Positions 1 through 9,009 of a stretch of DNA of 64,000 nucleotides are shown here, piece after piece. The translations under genes and the position numbers were made by a program. The notes under the pieces were generated by a model. The model was not told where the DNA came from, did not search any database, and saw nothing but the letters and a program-made list of their open reading frames with translations. The stretch spans positions 62,001-126,000 of the forward strand of contig NZ_JAHXZM010000002.1 in assembly GCF_019429535.1 (NCBI RefSeq), in the 5' to 3' direction. Within the stretch, counting starts at the first letter, position 1. Every line of letters starts with the position of its first letter. This DNA is from Sphingomonas citricola. Lineage in GTDB: Bacteria; Pseudomonadota; Alphaproteobacteria; Sphingomonadales; Sphingomonadaceae.

Positions 1-167
1 AACGCCGCTGGGAGCTGGTCGCCTTCGTCAACAACGTGTTCGACCAGCAATATTACGGCGCGCTGGTCAACACCGCGGGCAATTTCGGCAACAACATCGC
101 GACCCAGGCCGTGCTGCCGCGCGATTTCAAGCGTTACGCCGGACTGCGCCTGGGCCTGAACTTCTAG
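1..167 (+). CDS. TonB-dependent receptor, C-terminal fragment (cut by window edge)
   Basis: Only the last 54 codons are in the window, read from position 3 to the TAG at 165-167. The fragment contains VNNVFDQQYY, the typical penultimate beta-strand motif of TonB-dependent receptors (V-x-N-v-F-D-x-x-Y), and ends in alternating hydrophobic residues with a terminal Phe (LRLGLNF), the signal recognised by the BAM complex for outer-membrane insertion. It lies 32 bases before a secreted hydrolase and upstream of uxuA and a GH2 enzyme on the same strand, so it is probably the outer-membrane importer for the uronate-containing glycan that this locus degrades. The substrate cannot be judged from the fragment. 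Confidence 0.88.
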   Translation, partial: RRWELVAFVNNVFDQQYYGALVNTAGNFGNNIATQAVLPRDFKRYAGLRLGLNF

Positions 168-199
168 GGGCACCGGCGGGATACGAACGGGGATTGGTG

Positions 200-1567
200 A
201 TGACGATGAAGAAGGTGGTGCTGGCGGGTGCGCTGCTGGCGGTCGCGACCGGCACCGCGATCGCCGCCGGGGTGCCGCACCCCGGAACACCGCGCCCCGC
301 CATCCAGCCCGCGGATGATGCGCAGGCCCGCCCACCGGTCGACGCGCCCGAACTCGCGCGGCTCGGCGCATATCCGGTGGGGCTCGCGCGCGTCGAGCTG
401 GTGCAGCCGGCGCAGGCCGACCCGTTGCAAGGCGCGGACCGGCCGCTGGTGACCGCGCGGCGGCTGCCGACGCTGGTCTGGTACCCGGCGGCTCGCGGGG
501 GGGCACGCACCGGGACCGGCACCACCTACCATGCCGCGATGTCGGGCGCGGACGGGCGCGACGTTCCGTTCACGCTCGCCGGGCTGGCCACACCCGGCGC
601 GCGCGCAGCGGCGGGGCGGTTTCCGCTGGTCATCCTCGCCCATGGGTACGGCAACGCGCCCGAGGCGCTCGCCTGGCTGGGCGAGAATCTGGCGAGCAAG
701 GGTTATGTCGTCGTCGCCCCCGCGTTCGGCGATCCACCGATCAGCATCCGCACCGCCGCGGCGCGGTCGGGTCCGATCACGCGGCGTCCGCTCGACATCG
801 CGTTCGTGGCCGCCGAGGCACAGCGCCGCGCCGCGCGGCGCGACGGCGTGTTCGCCGCCGCCGATGCATCACGCACGGTGCTGATCGGTTACTCGATGGG
901 CGGCTACGGCGTGCTGACCGCCGCGGGCGCGCTGCTCAACCCGCAGATGGGGTCGCTGTCGCGCGGGATCCTCGCCGATTACGCCGCGGGTGGCGCGCGC
1001 GCGGCATCGCTCAAGGTCGCGAACGTGAAGGCGGTGGTCGCGATCGCGCCCGCCAGCCGCTTCGGCGAGACACCGGCCTGGTCAACCTCCGGGGCAGGCG
1101 TCGGCGCGATCACGGCACCGACCTTGTTCGTCGCGGGCGAGCACGATCACGCGGTCGGCTATGACGCGGTGCGCGACCTGTTCGCGCGGGAGCGGCGCGC
1201 GCCGCGCTACCTGCTGACCTTTAAGGGCGCGGGGCACAGCATCGCGCTCGCCGGCGCGCCCGCGGAAATGCGCGGCACCTTCTGGGACATGGACTGGTTC
1301 GAGGACGCGGTGTGGCGCAAGGATCGCCTGCTGCCGATCCAGATGCACTTCATCACCGCGTTCCTCGACCGGTTCGCGAAGGGCGAGACGGCCAAGGCGG
1401 CCTATCTCGACGGGCTGGTGAGCGATGCCGACGCGGGCAACTGGCCGAACGCGCCGATCGGGCGCTACGACGGGTTCAGCCCCGGTGCGCCGGTCGCAAC
1501 CGTGTGGAAGGGGTTCCAGCCAAGCCGCGCCACCGGCCTGCGGTTCGAGGCGGAGCCGGCCTCGTGA
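200..1567 (+). CDS. Secreted alpha/beta hydrolase (dienelactone-hydrolase-like)
   Basis: A 455-residue protein with an N-terminal signal peptide (MTMKKVVLAGALLAV, then a small-residue stretch). The nucleophile elbow GYSMGG puts the catalytic Ser near residue 232. FPLVILAHGYGN is the oxyanion-hole region, and a late GEHDHA plus GAGHS supply the likely Asp and His. The fold resembles dienelactone hydrolase and platelet-activating-factor acetylhydrolase families. In a uronate-sugar locus an esterase role such as removing ester groups from a glycan is plausible but inferred. TTG and GTG codons at 194 and 197 and ATG at 206 are alternative starts; ATG 200 has GGGG 7 bases upstream. Its TGA overlaps the GTG of the next gene. 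Confidence 0.75.
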   Translation: MTMKKVVLAGALLAVATGTAIAAGVPHPGTPRPAIQPADDAQARPPVDAPELARLGAYPVGLARVELVQPAQADPLQGADRPLVTARRLPTLVWYPAARGGARTGTGTTYHAAMSGADGRDVPFTLAGLATPGARAAAGRFPLVILAHGYGNAPEALAWLGENLASKGYVVVAPAFGDPPISIRTAAARSGPITRRPLDIAFVAAEAQRRAARRDGVFAAADASRTVLIGYSMGGYGVLTAAGALLNPQMGSLSRGILADYAAGGARAASLKVANVKAVVAIAPASRFGETPAWSTSGAGVGAITAPTLFVAGEHDHAVGYDAVRDLFARERRAPRYLLTFKGAGHSIALAGAPAEMRGTFWDMDWFEDAVWRKDRLLPIQMHFITAFLDRFAKGETAKAAYLDGLVSDADAGNWPNAPIGRYDGFSPGAPVATVWKGFQPSRATGLRFEAEPAS

Positions 1568-2757
1568 GCGACGACGTGAGCGGCGATGCGCCGCGGATGA
1601 CGCAGACGATGCGCTGGTTCGGCCCCGCCGATCCGGTCAGCCTCAGCGACATTCGCCAGTCCGGCGCGACCGAGGTGGTGACCGCGCTACACGACATCCC
1701 CAACGGCGAGGTCTGGCCGCTCGAGGCGATCAGGGCGCGCCGCGCGACGGTGCAGGCAGCCGGGCTCGACTGGACCGTGGTCGAGAGCCTGCCGGTGCAC
1801 GAGGACATCAAGAAGCGTGGGCCTGACTGGGACCGGCTGATCGAGGCGTACCGGACCAGCCTGCGCCACTTGGCCGCCGCGGGCATCCGCGTGATCACCT
1901 ACAATTTCATGCCGCTGCTCGACTGGACGCGCACCGATCTGGCGTGGCCGATGCCCGACGGCGCGCTGGCGCTCAGGTTCGAGCTCGAGATGGTCGCGGC
2001 GTTCGACCTGTTCATGCTCGCGCGGCCTGGCGCACGCGACGATTACGCGCCCGACACGCTCGCGGCGGCGGAGCGTCGGTATCACGCGATGGATGAGGCG
2101 GCGCGCCACCGGCTCGAGCGGACGATCATTGCCGGACTGCCGGGCAGCGAGGAGAGCTTCACCGCCGCGGCGTTTTTGGACGCCGTGCGCGGCTATGACG
2201 GGATCGACGCCGACACGCTGCGCGCGAACCACGTCGCATTCCTGCGCGCGGTCTGTCCGGTCGCCGACGAGGTCGGCGTGCAATTGGTCGTCCACCCCGA
2301 CGACCCGCCGTTCCCAATCTTCGGCCTGCCGCGCGTCGTCAGCACCGAACGCGACGTAGCCGCCTTGTTCGACGCGGTGCCCAACCGGTCGAACGGGTTG
2401 TGCATGTGCACCGGATCGTTCGGCGTCCGCGCCGACAACGACCTCGCCGGAATGGTCGATCGCTTGGGCGCGCGGATCGGCTTCCTCCATCTGCGCTCGG
2501 TACAGCGCGAGGCGAACGGCGCGTTCCACGAGGCGCCACATCTGGCAGGCGACGCGGGCATGGCGGCGGTGGTCGCGGCGGTGCACCGGCTGCAGCGACG
2601 TGAAGCGCGCGCGATCCCGATGCGCCCGGACCACGGGCACCAGATGCTCGACGACCTGAGCAAGGTGACCAACCCGGGCTATTCGCTGCTCGGACGGATG
2701 CGCGGGCTCGCGGAGTTGCGCGGGCTGGAAGCGGGGATCGCGCACGCGACGACCTGA
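1564..2757 (+). CDS. uxuA: Mannonate dehydratase
   Basis: Converts D-mannonate to 2-keto-3-deoxygluconate in hexuronate catabolism, a cytosolic metal-dependent step. The sequence carries family hallmarks: MRWFGPADPVSLSDIRQ near the start, VVESLPVHEDIK, ITYNFMPLLDWTRTDL, VQLVVHPDDPP and GFLHLRSVQRE, and the end RPDHGHQMLDD with metal-binding His residues. At 397 residues from the overlapping GTG, or 386 from ATG 1597, it matches the usual length; the family start (MTQTMRWFG) favours ATG 1597, although the GTGA overlap with the preceding gene suggests translational coupling from 1564. Followed 55 bases later by a GH2 glycosidase. Together they suggest release and breakdown of glucuronic acid residues. 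Confidence 0.93.
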   Translation: MSDDVSGDAPRMTQTMRWFGPADPVSLSDIRQSGATEVVTALHDIPNGEVWPLEAIRARRATVQAAGLDWTVVESLPVHEDIKKRGPDWDRLIEAYRTSLRHLAAAGIRVITYNFMPLLDWTRTDLAWPMPDGALALRFELEMVAAFDLFMLARPGARDDYAPDTLAAAERRYHAMDEAARHRLERTIIAGLPGSEESFTAAAFLDAVRGYDGIDADTLRANHVAFLRAVCPVADEVGVQLVVHPDDPPFPIFGLPRVVSTERDVAALFDAVPNRSNGLCMCTGSFGVRADNDLAGMVDRLGARIGFLHLRSVQREANGAFHEAPHLAGDAGMAAVVAAVHRLQRREARAIPMRPDHGHQMLDDLSKVTNPGYSLLGRMRGLAELRGLEAGIAHATT

Positions 2758-2812
2758 GACGAGAGATGCGGCGATGAACGACCGCGCGCAATGGAGAGGC
2801 GGGAGAGGCGAT

Positions 2813-4813
2813 ATGTCGAACAGGTTCACGCTGATGGGCGCGGGGTTGGTCGCCGCGCTGGCGATCGCTCCGATCATGGCGCAGCAGGCCCCGCCGCCAG
2901 CGCCGCTGCCCGCCGGGACATCGGCTCCCGCCGTGCCGGATATTTCGCTGCCCGCCCCGGCGCCGCTCCTTGTCGCTGCCGATCTGCGCGACGGCACCGA
3001 CCTGTCTGGCCCGTGGCATTATTCGATCGACCCGTTCCGGTCGGGCATCGCGGGCTTCCACGGCGAAGCCCCCGACAGCGGGCAGCAGCGCTGGCGCGAC
3101 GTCGACGTGCGCCAGGCGATGGCGAACGACAGTCGCACCTTGTACGAATTCGATCTCGCGCGCTCGCCGCTCGCGTCGCTGCCGTCGTCGTGGCTGACCC
3201 ACGCGGCCGAGCTACGGCACTATGACGGGCTGATGTGGTACCAGCGGACGTTCACGCCGCCCGCGAAGCGGCAGGGGCGATATTTCCTGCGCTTCGGTGC
3301 GGCGAATTACGCGACGCGCGTGTACCTGAACGGACAGGAAGTAGGCCGGCACGAAGGCGGGTTCACGCCCTTCGCCTTCGACGTGACGCGGCTGCTGCGC
3401 GACGGCATCAACCAGTTGACCGTCGGCGTCGATTCGCAGGCGACCGAGGCTACGGTGCCGCCGCCCGTCACCGATTGGGAGAATTACGGCGGCATCACGC
3501 GCGCCGTACGCTTGATCGCCACGCCCGACACCTATGTCGACGACGCGTGGATCAGGCTGACGCGCGACGGACGGCTGGCGGCCGACGTCCATCTCGACGG
3601 GCCGCAGGCGGCGAACTGCGCGGTGCGGTTGCGGATCGCGGCGCTGGATCTCGACCAGACCGGACGCACCGACGCCGCGGGCAACTGGCGCGCGACGATG
3701 GCCGCCCCCGCCGCGCTGGTACGCTGGTCGCCCGAGCGCCCGCAATTGTACGACGTCAACGTCGAGGCGGGTGCCGACCATTGGCGCGACCGCATCGGGT
3801 TCCGCACGATCGAGGTGCGCGGCGCCGACATCCTGCTGAACGGCAGGCCCGTCTATCTGCGCGGCATCTCGATGCACGAGGAGGAACTGGGCGCCGAGCC
3901 GACGCGCGCGATGACCCCGGCGGCGAGCCGCGCGCTCCTGTCGGAGATCAAGGACGGCCTGCACGGCAATTTCGTGCGGTTGGCGCATTACCCGCATTCC
4001 GAGGTGACGCTGCGGCTCGCCGACGAACTGGGGCTGATCGTGTGGAGCGAAGTGCCCGTCTACTGGCGCGTCGCCTGGGGCAATCCCGACACGCTCAGGC
4101 GCGCGCGCACGATGCTGGCGGAGAACATCCTGCGCGATCGCAACCGCGCCGCGATCGCGATCTGGAGCGTCGCCAACGAAACGCCCGTCAACGATCAGCG
4201 CAATGCGTTCCTGCGCACCTTGGTCGCCGACGCGCGGCGGATGGACGACACGCGGCTGGTCAGCGCGGCCTTGCTGGTGGAGCGTGACCGAGCCGCGGAC
4301 CATCCGGTGATGACGCTCGCCGATCCGCTCGCCCCCGCGCTCGATGTGCTGGCGATCAACACCTACAACGGCTGGTACACGCCCGACCGGCTGCGCGACC
4401 TTCCCGCCAGCGAATGGCGCGTGCCCGCGGACAAGCCGCTGATCTTCTCCGAATTCGGCGCGGATGCGCGCGCAGGCTTCCACGATCCCGCCAACAAGCA
4501 GAAATTCTCCGAGGATTATCAGGCCGATTACTACCGCGCGACGCTGGCGATGGCGGCGCGGTTGCCGACCCTGCGCGGCATGTCGCCGTGGATCCTGAAG
4601 GATTTCCGTTCGCCCAGGCGGCAGAATCCCGATTTCCAGCAGGGCTGGAACCGCAAGGGGCTGATCTCGGAAACGGGCGAGCGCAAGGAAGCGTTCGGCG
4701 TCCTCTCCGACTTCTATCACGCGCGATCTGTCAGCCCGTCGATCACCGATCGCGAACGCGTCGAACCGGCATCGGCACGACGAGCGCACCCGGTGACGGT
4801 TCGACAGCGCTAG
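2813..4813 (+). CDS. Secreted GH2 glycoside hydrolase, beta-glucuronidase-like
   Basis: A 666-residue protein with a signal peptide (MSNRFTLMGAGLVAALAIAP), a sugar-binding jelly-roll domain, an immunoglobulin-like GH2 domain and a TIM barrel. The likely acid/base Glu is E456 in WSVANETPV and the nucleophile E547 in FSEFGAD, the pattern of beta-glucuronidases and beta-galactosidases. Position next to uxuA supports beta-glucuronidase, since UxuA acts downstream of glucuronate; beta-galactosidase is the main alternative. ATG 2813 is preferred over the in-frame ATG 2774 because a purine-rich ribosome-binding site (GGGAGAGG) precedes it and it gives a clean signal peptide. The last gene of the first locus. 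Confidence 0.85.
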   Translation: MSNRFTLMGAGLVAALAIAPIMAQQAPPPAPLPAGTSAPAVPDISLPAPAPLLVAADLRDGTDLSGPWHYSIDPFRSGIAGFHGEAPDSGQQRWRDVDVRQAMANDSRTLYEFDLARSPLASLPSSWLTHAAELRHYDGLMWYQRTFTPPAKRQGRYFLRFGAANYATRVYLNGQEVGRHEGGFTPFAFDVTRLLRDGINQLTVGVDSQATEATVPPPVTDWENYGGITRAVRLIATPDTYVDDAWIRLTRDGRLAADVHLDGPQAANCAVRLRIAALDLDQTGRTDAAGNWRATMAAPAALVRWSPERPQLYDVNVEAGADHWRDRIGFRTIEVRGADILLNGRPVYLRGISMHEEELGAEPTRAMTPAASRALLSEIKDGLHGNFVRLAHYPHSEVTLRLADELGLIVWSEVPVYWRVAWGNPDTLRRARTMLAENILRDRNRAAIAIWSVANETPVNDQRNAFLRTLVADARRMDDTRLVSAALLVERDRAADHPVMTLADPLAPALDVLAINTYNGWYTPDRLRDLPASEWRVPADKPLIFSEFGADARAGFHDPANKQKFSEDYQADYYRATLAMAARLPTLRGMSPWILKDFRSPRRQNPDFQQGWNRKGLISETGERKEAFGVLSDFYHARSVSPSITDRERVEPASARRAHPVTVRQR

Positions 4814-4881
4814 GATAGCCCGTATGTCGCGCACGCCCGCGTCGCCGCGCCGCTATCCTCGCCCGGTTTCTCGGGGTGAGG
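4812..4881. terminator. Inverted repeat and hairpin after the GH2 gene
   Basis: An 8-base inverted repeat AGGATAGC (4812-4819) / GCTATCCT (4852-4859) overlaps the GH2 stop codon with a 32-base loop. It is followed by a second hairpin (CTCGCCC pairing with GGGGTGAG). No T-run follows, so either a factor-assisted terminator or an mRNA-end structure. Weak call. Confidence 0.35.
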
Positions 4882-4991
4882 GCGTATCGAGCTACGTCGG
4901 AGCAAGATGCTGCGAAACGTTGCCGGCGGCCCGCCGTGACATGCCTGTGCGCGGTCGTTGCAACATGGTGCAATCCGCCTGAAATCTGACG

Positions 4992-5030
4992 CTGACACGG
5001 CAGTCTTGCTGCCCGTTACGGGCCCGTCAG
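4992..5030 (+). promoter_or_regulatory. Leader region with competing hairpins
   Basis: Two mutually exclusive hairpins can form: GGCAG-loop-CTGCC (4999-5013) and GCCCG-tta-CGGGC (5011-5023). An outer pairing of CTGAC (4992) with GTCAG (5026) is also possible. They sit directly 5' of the AAGGAG ribosome-binding site of the short leader peptide at 5044. The arrangement is compatible with attenuation-like control, but no T-rich terminator was found. Confidence 0.35.
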
Positions 5031-5043
5031 CAAGGAGACGCCC

Positions 5044-5106
5044 ATGTCGTTCGCGCACCCGTCGGTACGCCCCTTCCCACATGATGTGACGGGCGGTGCG
5101 TGTTGA
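5044..5106 (+). CDS. 20-residue leader peptide upstream of response regulator
   Basis: A 20-codon frame (ATG 5044, TGA 5104-5106) starts 6 bases after a near-consensus AAGGAG (5032-5037), the best ribosome-binding site in this area. Its peptide (MSFAHPSVRP and on to a C-terminal Cys) has no signal sequence and no run of one amino acid. Its stop overlaps the beginning of the response-regulator gene (GTG 5100), which has only a poor ribosome-binding site of its own, so translation of the regulator is probably coupled to the leader. The peptide could be a pure coupling device. No homologue is recognised. Confidence 0.5.
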   Translation: MSFAHPSVRPFPHDVTGGAC

Positions 5107-5930
5107 ACGCCGCCTGTTCGACCGCCGCCTGCCTGCCCCCCGCCGACGTGACCGGCCCGGGCCTGTCAGCGACCACTCCCGACGACGGCGCGCCGGTGGC
5201 GCCGCGGATCGTCATCGTCGACGACGATCCCGGCATCCGCGAATTGTTGACCGATTACCTGACCAGCCACAGCCTCGGCGCGGAGGCGGTCGCGAGCGGG
5301 GCGGCGCTGCGCGAGCGGCTGTCGTATCGGCCGTGCGACCTGATCATCCTCGACATGATGATGCCGGGCGAGGATGGCCTATCGATCCTGCGGACGTTGA
5401 CGAGCGCGGCCGATCATCCGGCGGTGATCATGTTCTCCGCGGTGACGAGCGAGGTCGACCGCGTCGTCGCGCTCGAACTGGGTGCCGACGATTACGTGTC
5501 GAAACCCAACAGCCCGCGCGAGATGCTGGCGCGTGTGCGCGCCGTGCTGCGGCGGCGCGGGCTGGCGAACGGCGGCGGCGAGAAGGAGGAGACGGGCAGC
5601 GGCACCGCGCCCGCGCTGTTGTTCACCTTCGCCGGCTGGCGGCTCGACCGGCTGTCGCGCCGCGTCGTCAATCCGGCGGGCGAACTGGTGCCGCTGTCCG
5701 ACAGCGAATTCGAGATGATGCTCCTCTTCGTCGAGGAACCGCACGTCGTCCACTCGCGCGAGAAGCTCGCCGATCTGCTCCACAGTCGCGAAGGGGGGAT
5801 CAACGACCGCACCATCGACGTGAAGGTCAGCCGCTTGCGTGCCAAGCTGATGGCGGGCGGCGGCGACGAGATGGTGCGCACCGTGCGCAGCCGCGGCTAT
5901 CTGTTCCTGCCCCAGGTCCGCGCCGCCTGA
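5100..5930 (+). CDS. OmpR-family response regulator (no adjacent kinase)
   Basis: A 276-residue two-domain regulator. The receiver begins near residue 37 (RIVIVDDDPGIRELL) with the acidic pair and the phospho-acceptor Asp in LIILDMMMPGEDG, the switch Thr/Ser region VIMFSAV, and Lys in YVSKPNSP. A winged-helix DNA-binding domain follows (SDSEFEMMLLFVE, DRTIDVKVSRLRAKL, VRSRGYLF). The first 36 residues before the receiver are an unusual Ala/Pro-rich extension. A stop codon upstream in frame (5082) limits the start to GTG 5100 or TTG 5103. No histidine kinase lies beside it, so its partner is elsewhere. It closely resembles the regulator at 26867 in the motif MMPGEDGLSILR, suggesting paralogy. 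Confidence 0.9.
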   Translation: MLNAACSTAACLPPADVTGPGLSATTPDDGAPVAPRIVIVDDDPGIRELLTDYLTSHSLGAEAVASGAALRERLSYRPCDLIILDMMMPGEDGLSILRTLTSAADHPAVIMFSAVTSEVDRVVALELGADDYVSKPNSPREMLARVRAVLRRRGLANGGGEKEETGSGTAPALLFTFAGWRLDRLSRRVVNPAGELVPLSDSEFEMMLLFVEEPHVVHSREKLADLLHSREGGINDRTIDVKVSRLRAKLMAGGGDEMVRTVRSRGYLFLPQVRAA

Positions 5931-5941
5931 CGCGACAGGAC

Positions 5942-5968
5942 GGGGCGGCACGCGCGACGTGCCGCCCC
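5942..5968. terminator. Bidirectional terminator hairpin
   Basis: A perfect 11-base stem (GGGGCGGCACG / CGTGCCGCCCC) with a 5-base loop fills the 47-base gap between the convergent response regulator and TonB receptor. It lacks a T-run but its position and strength fit a shared transcription terminator. Confidence 0.65.
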
Positions 5969-5977
5969 CCAATCAGA

Positions 5978-8800
5978 TCAGAACCTCAGCTTCGTCGCGA
6001 CGAAGAAGGCGCGACCATATGGGTCGTAGGTCGAGGGATAGGTGTTCGCCTGTTCCTGATTGTCGCCCAGGATCGGCGGCTGGCAGTTGAACACGTTGTT
6101 GACGCCGACCGACCAGGTGAAGCCGCCCTCGGTCTCGAACGCGGCCGACAGGTCGAAGTAATTGTACGCCTTGATGTGGTTGACCGAATAGTCGCCCGAA
6201 TCGTCGTCGACCGGCGACAGGTAACGGTGCAGCACCGACAGCGTCACCGGGCCCGATGCCCAGGTCAGCCGGTTCGACAGCCGCCACTTCGCGTACGGAT
6301 TGCCGCACGAATTGCCGAATTTGCCCGCGCAGTTGATCGTCAGATCGGGGATCGCCGACAACGGGTTGAAGTCGAACGAGATCAACCGCGTTCCGCTCGC
6401 GCGTAGCGTCAGCCGGCTGTCGCTCGCCCCGAACGCGCCGAAACCGAGCGGCATGCTGTAGCGCGCCTCGAAATCGACGCCCTTGGTGACGACGCCGCCG
6501 GTATTGGCGAGCGTGCTGACCGCGTCGGTGATCGTGTAACTGTTGCCGTCGCGCGGCAAGGAGGCGCAGTAGCTGGTGTCGAATGGCACGTAACCGTTGC
6601 CCGAATTGCCGTAGCAGGCGTTGATCAGGTTCGCGGTGCCCGGCGTAGCGATGTAATTGTCGATCTTGATGCGGTAATAATCGGCGGTGAACGAGAAGCC
6701 GGGCAGGAAGCGCGGCTGCAGCACCACGCCGCCGGTCCAGGTGTTGGCGGTCTCCTCGCGCAAACTTGCATTGCCGCCTTGGATCGTCTGGATCTGCGTG
6801 CTGCCGCCGTCATAGGCGGTGCCGATCAATGCCGCGGGCACCCCGGTCGACAGGCAACTGGCGTTGAGCGTCGCGTTGGTCAGCGCGACCGCGAGCGTGC
6901 ACGGATCGGTCGCGGCGGGGAAGTTCTGCGTTGATCCGCTGAACAGGTCCGACACGGTCGGCGCGCGCACCGCGCGCGAATATTGCCCGCGCAGGCTGAT
7001 GTCCTTGATCGGCGCCCAGACGAGCCCGCCCGAATAGGTGCTGACCGATTTCGCCGCGGTGGAATAATAACTGTAGCGATACGCGCCGTTCGCCTCCAAC
7101 CGGTTAAAGAACGGCTTGTCGGCGATCAGCGGCACGTCGACTTCAGTGTAAAGCTCCTTCACGTCGTATGCGCCGCTCAAACCCTCGCCCGCGTTGAAGC
7201 CGACGACGTCGCCCGACGACAGCGAGAAGTCGGGATTGTAGCTGCCCGCCTCCTTGCGATATTCGGTGCCGAACACGATGCCCGCGGGACCTGCGCCCAG
7301 GTCGAACAGGTTCTTGTTGGTGATCGACGCGCTCGCCACCTGTTCGCTGATCGTGCTGCTGTTCTGCACCGGGATGGTGATGAACGCGGCCGCTGCCGAA
7401 CTGATGTTGCCCGCACCGAAGATGTTGAGCGGAACGCATCCGTTGGCGGTGTTCGAGCAGACGAGGTTGCCGCTCGCGTCATAGGTCGTGCGCAGCGCCT
7501 GCAGCACGCGGCTGCGCGACACGTTGCCCGTCTGCGTTTCCTGCGACTTGGTGCGCGAATAGCTGTAAAAAGCGTCGTACGACCAGTCGCCGCCCAGATT
7601 GCCGCGCCCGCCCAGCACGACACGGTAAGCGTCGTTGTCGATCGAGGAGATGCGCGGGCCGACCTCGCTCAGCCGGCGGTAGATCGTCGAGGTGACGTAA
7701 CCGTCGCCGTCGGTGTCGAGCGACCGCAGCAGCGACTGCGACGAAGCCGACAGGAACGAGGAATCGACGTCGAGCGCGACCGAGCCGGTGAACGGCGTCG
7801 GTGCGAGCTGGTTGCGCACGCGGTTGTTGATGAACTGCCCCTCGGCATAGACGGTCAGCCTGTCGCTCACGTCGTAATGCGCCTGCGCGCTCATCAGGAA
7901 ACGTTCCTGCGGCACCTGCAGGTAATTGTCCGGCGCATAATTGTACGCGTCGGTCAGCGAACTGTAGCCCGAATAGCTGCCGTCCTGCTCGAACTTCCGG
8001 TTGACCCCGCCGACCACGAAGCGCGTGCCTGGGATCGACCCCGACCCGCCCGCGATCAGCCCGCCCGACCCGTCATCGACCAGCGCTTGCTGTGAATAGC
8101 TGCGCGCATTCTGCCGCACCGCGTCGCGCTTGGTATAATCGAAATAGATCGTCGCATTGCCGCGGCCTTCGTCGAAATTGCCGCCGAGCAGCAGGTTGGT
8201 GTTGAACGTGCCGCCGTCACCCGCCTGGTTGATGCGGTAGTTCGCACTCGCCTTCGCGCCGGTGAAATCCTGCTTGAGCACGAAATTGACCACGCCCGAG
8301 ATCGCGTCGGAGCCGTACACCGCCGACTTGCCACCGGTGACGATGTCGACCCGCTCGATCAGCGCGGTCGGGATCGTGTTCAGATCGACCACCTGGTTAG
8401 CGTCGTATGAGACGTAACGCCGCCCGTTGACGAGCACGAGCGTGCGCGTCGGGCCAAGCCCGCGCAGGTCGGCGGTCGCGACGCCGCCGCCGGGGTTGTT
8501 CGACGCCCCCGTCGTGCTCGGGATCAGTTGCGGCAGGTCCTTCAGCACGTTCTCAACGTTGACCTGTCCCGACAGCGCGAATTCCTGCGCGGTGACGGTC
8601 GAGATCGGCGCCGCCTGCGTCAACTCGGGCCGGGCGAGGCGCGAGCCGGTGACGACGATGTCGCCTTGCGCGGCGGCATCGGACGACGTGCCATCGGCCG
8701 CGACCGCATCGCGCGCGGGGCCGGTCTGCGCGAGCGCGGGCGATGTGACGGTGGCGAGCAGCGTCGACGCCAGTAACAACCGGCGGTTGATAGAATACAT
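5978..8800 (-). CDS. TonB-dependent receptor
   Basis: A 940-residue outer-membrane receptor. It has a signal peptide (MYSINRRLLLASTLLATV ending ALAQ) and a TonB-box-like DIVVTGSRL. The plug domain follows with LRGLGPTRTLVLVNGRR, RVDIVTGGKSAVYGSDAISG and VVNFVLKQDF. The beta-barrel ends in a strand with terminal Phe (FFVATKLRF), and the penultimate strand motif is WSVGVNNVFN. The subgroup, with a long barrel and the LNTIPTALIERV plug signature, is common in Sphingomonadales and Xanthomonadales and often handles peptides or glycans; the substrate is unknown. GGAG lies about 9 bases before ATG 8800. It is transcribed alone, convergent with the response regulator, and has an inverted repeat just upstream. 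Confidence 0.93.
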   Translation of the reverse strand: MYSINRRLLLASTLLATVTSPALAQTGPARDAVAADGTSSDAAAQGDIVVTGSRLARPELTQAAPISTVTAQEFALSGQVNVENVLKDLPQLIPSTTGASNNPGGGVATADLRGLGPTRTLVLVNGRRYVSYDANQVVDLNTIPTALIERVDIVTGGKSAVYGSDAISGVVNFVLKQDFTGAKASANYRINQAGDGGTFNTNLLLGGNFDEGRGNATIYFDYTKRDAVRQNARSYSQQALVDDGSGGLIAGGSGSIPGTRFVVGGVNRKFEQDGSYSGYSSLTDAYNYAPDNYLQVPQERFLMSAQAHYDVSDRLTVYAEGQFINNRVRNQLAPTPFTGSVALDVDSSFLSASSQSLLRSLDTDGDGYVTSTIYRRLSEVGPRISSIDNDAYRVVLGGRGNLGGDWSYDAFYSYSRTKSQETQTGNVSRSRVLQALRTTYDASGNLVCSNTANGCVPLNIFGAGNISSAAAAFITIPVQNSSTISEQVASASITNKNLFDLGAGPAGIVFGTEYRKEAGSYNPDFSLSSGDVVGFNAGEGLSGAYDVKELYTEVDVPLIADKPFFNRLEANGAYRYSYYSTAAKSVSTYSGGLVWAPIKDISLRGQYSRAVRAPTVSDLFSGSTQNFPAATDPCTLAVALTNATLNASCLSTGVPAALIGTAYDGGSTQIQTIQGGNASLREETANTWTGGVVLQPRFLPGFSFTADYYRIKIDNYIATPGTANLINACYGNSGNGYVPFDTSYCASLPRDGNSYTITDAVSTLANTGGVVTKGVDFEARYSMPLGFGAFGASDSRLTLRASGTRLISFDFNPLSAIPDLTINCAGKFGNSCGNPYAKWRLSNRLTWASGPVTLSVLHRYLSPVDDDSGDYSVNHIKAYNYFDLSAAFETEGGFTWSVGVNNVFNCQPPILGDNQEQANTYPSTYDPYGRAFFVATKLRF

Positions 8801-8817
8801 TAATGAACTCCCCGAAG

Positions 8818-8837
8818 ACCACTCCGTGTCGAGTGGT
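8818..8837. promoter_or_regulatory. Inverted repeat upstream of TonB receptor
   Basis: ACCACTC (8818-8824) and GAGTGGT (8831-8837) form a perfect 7-base inverted repeat with 6-base spacer, 18 bases before the receptor start codon. Could be an operator or a 5'-UTR hairpin. The remaining stretch to 9009 holds nothing else recognisable. Confidence 0.4.
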
Positions 8838-9009
8838 TAATCGATATGTCGCGCAGCAAATGTCTGCGGTTCGCATCGGAGCACTTCGGGTCGATCGTAT
8901 CAACGCGTGATCAGCGGGCGCCGATAGGTTGACCGTTGCAGTGTTGTGACGGGCACGCTTTGTTGCGAAGAGCTACACGTCATGTACCAAGCGTTGCTGT
9001 GGCCGTGCG

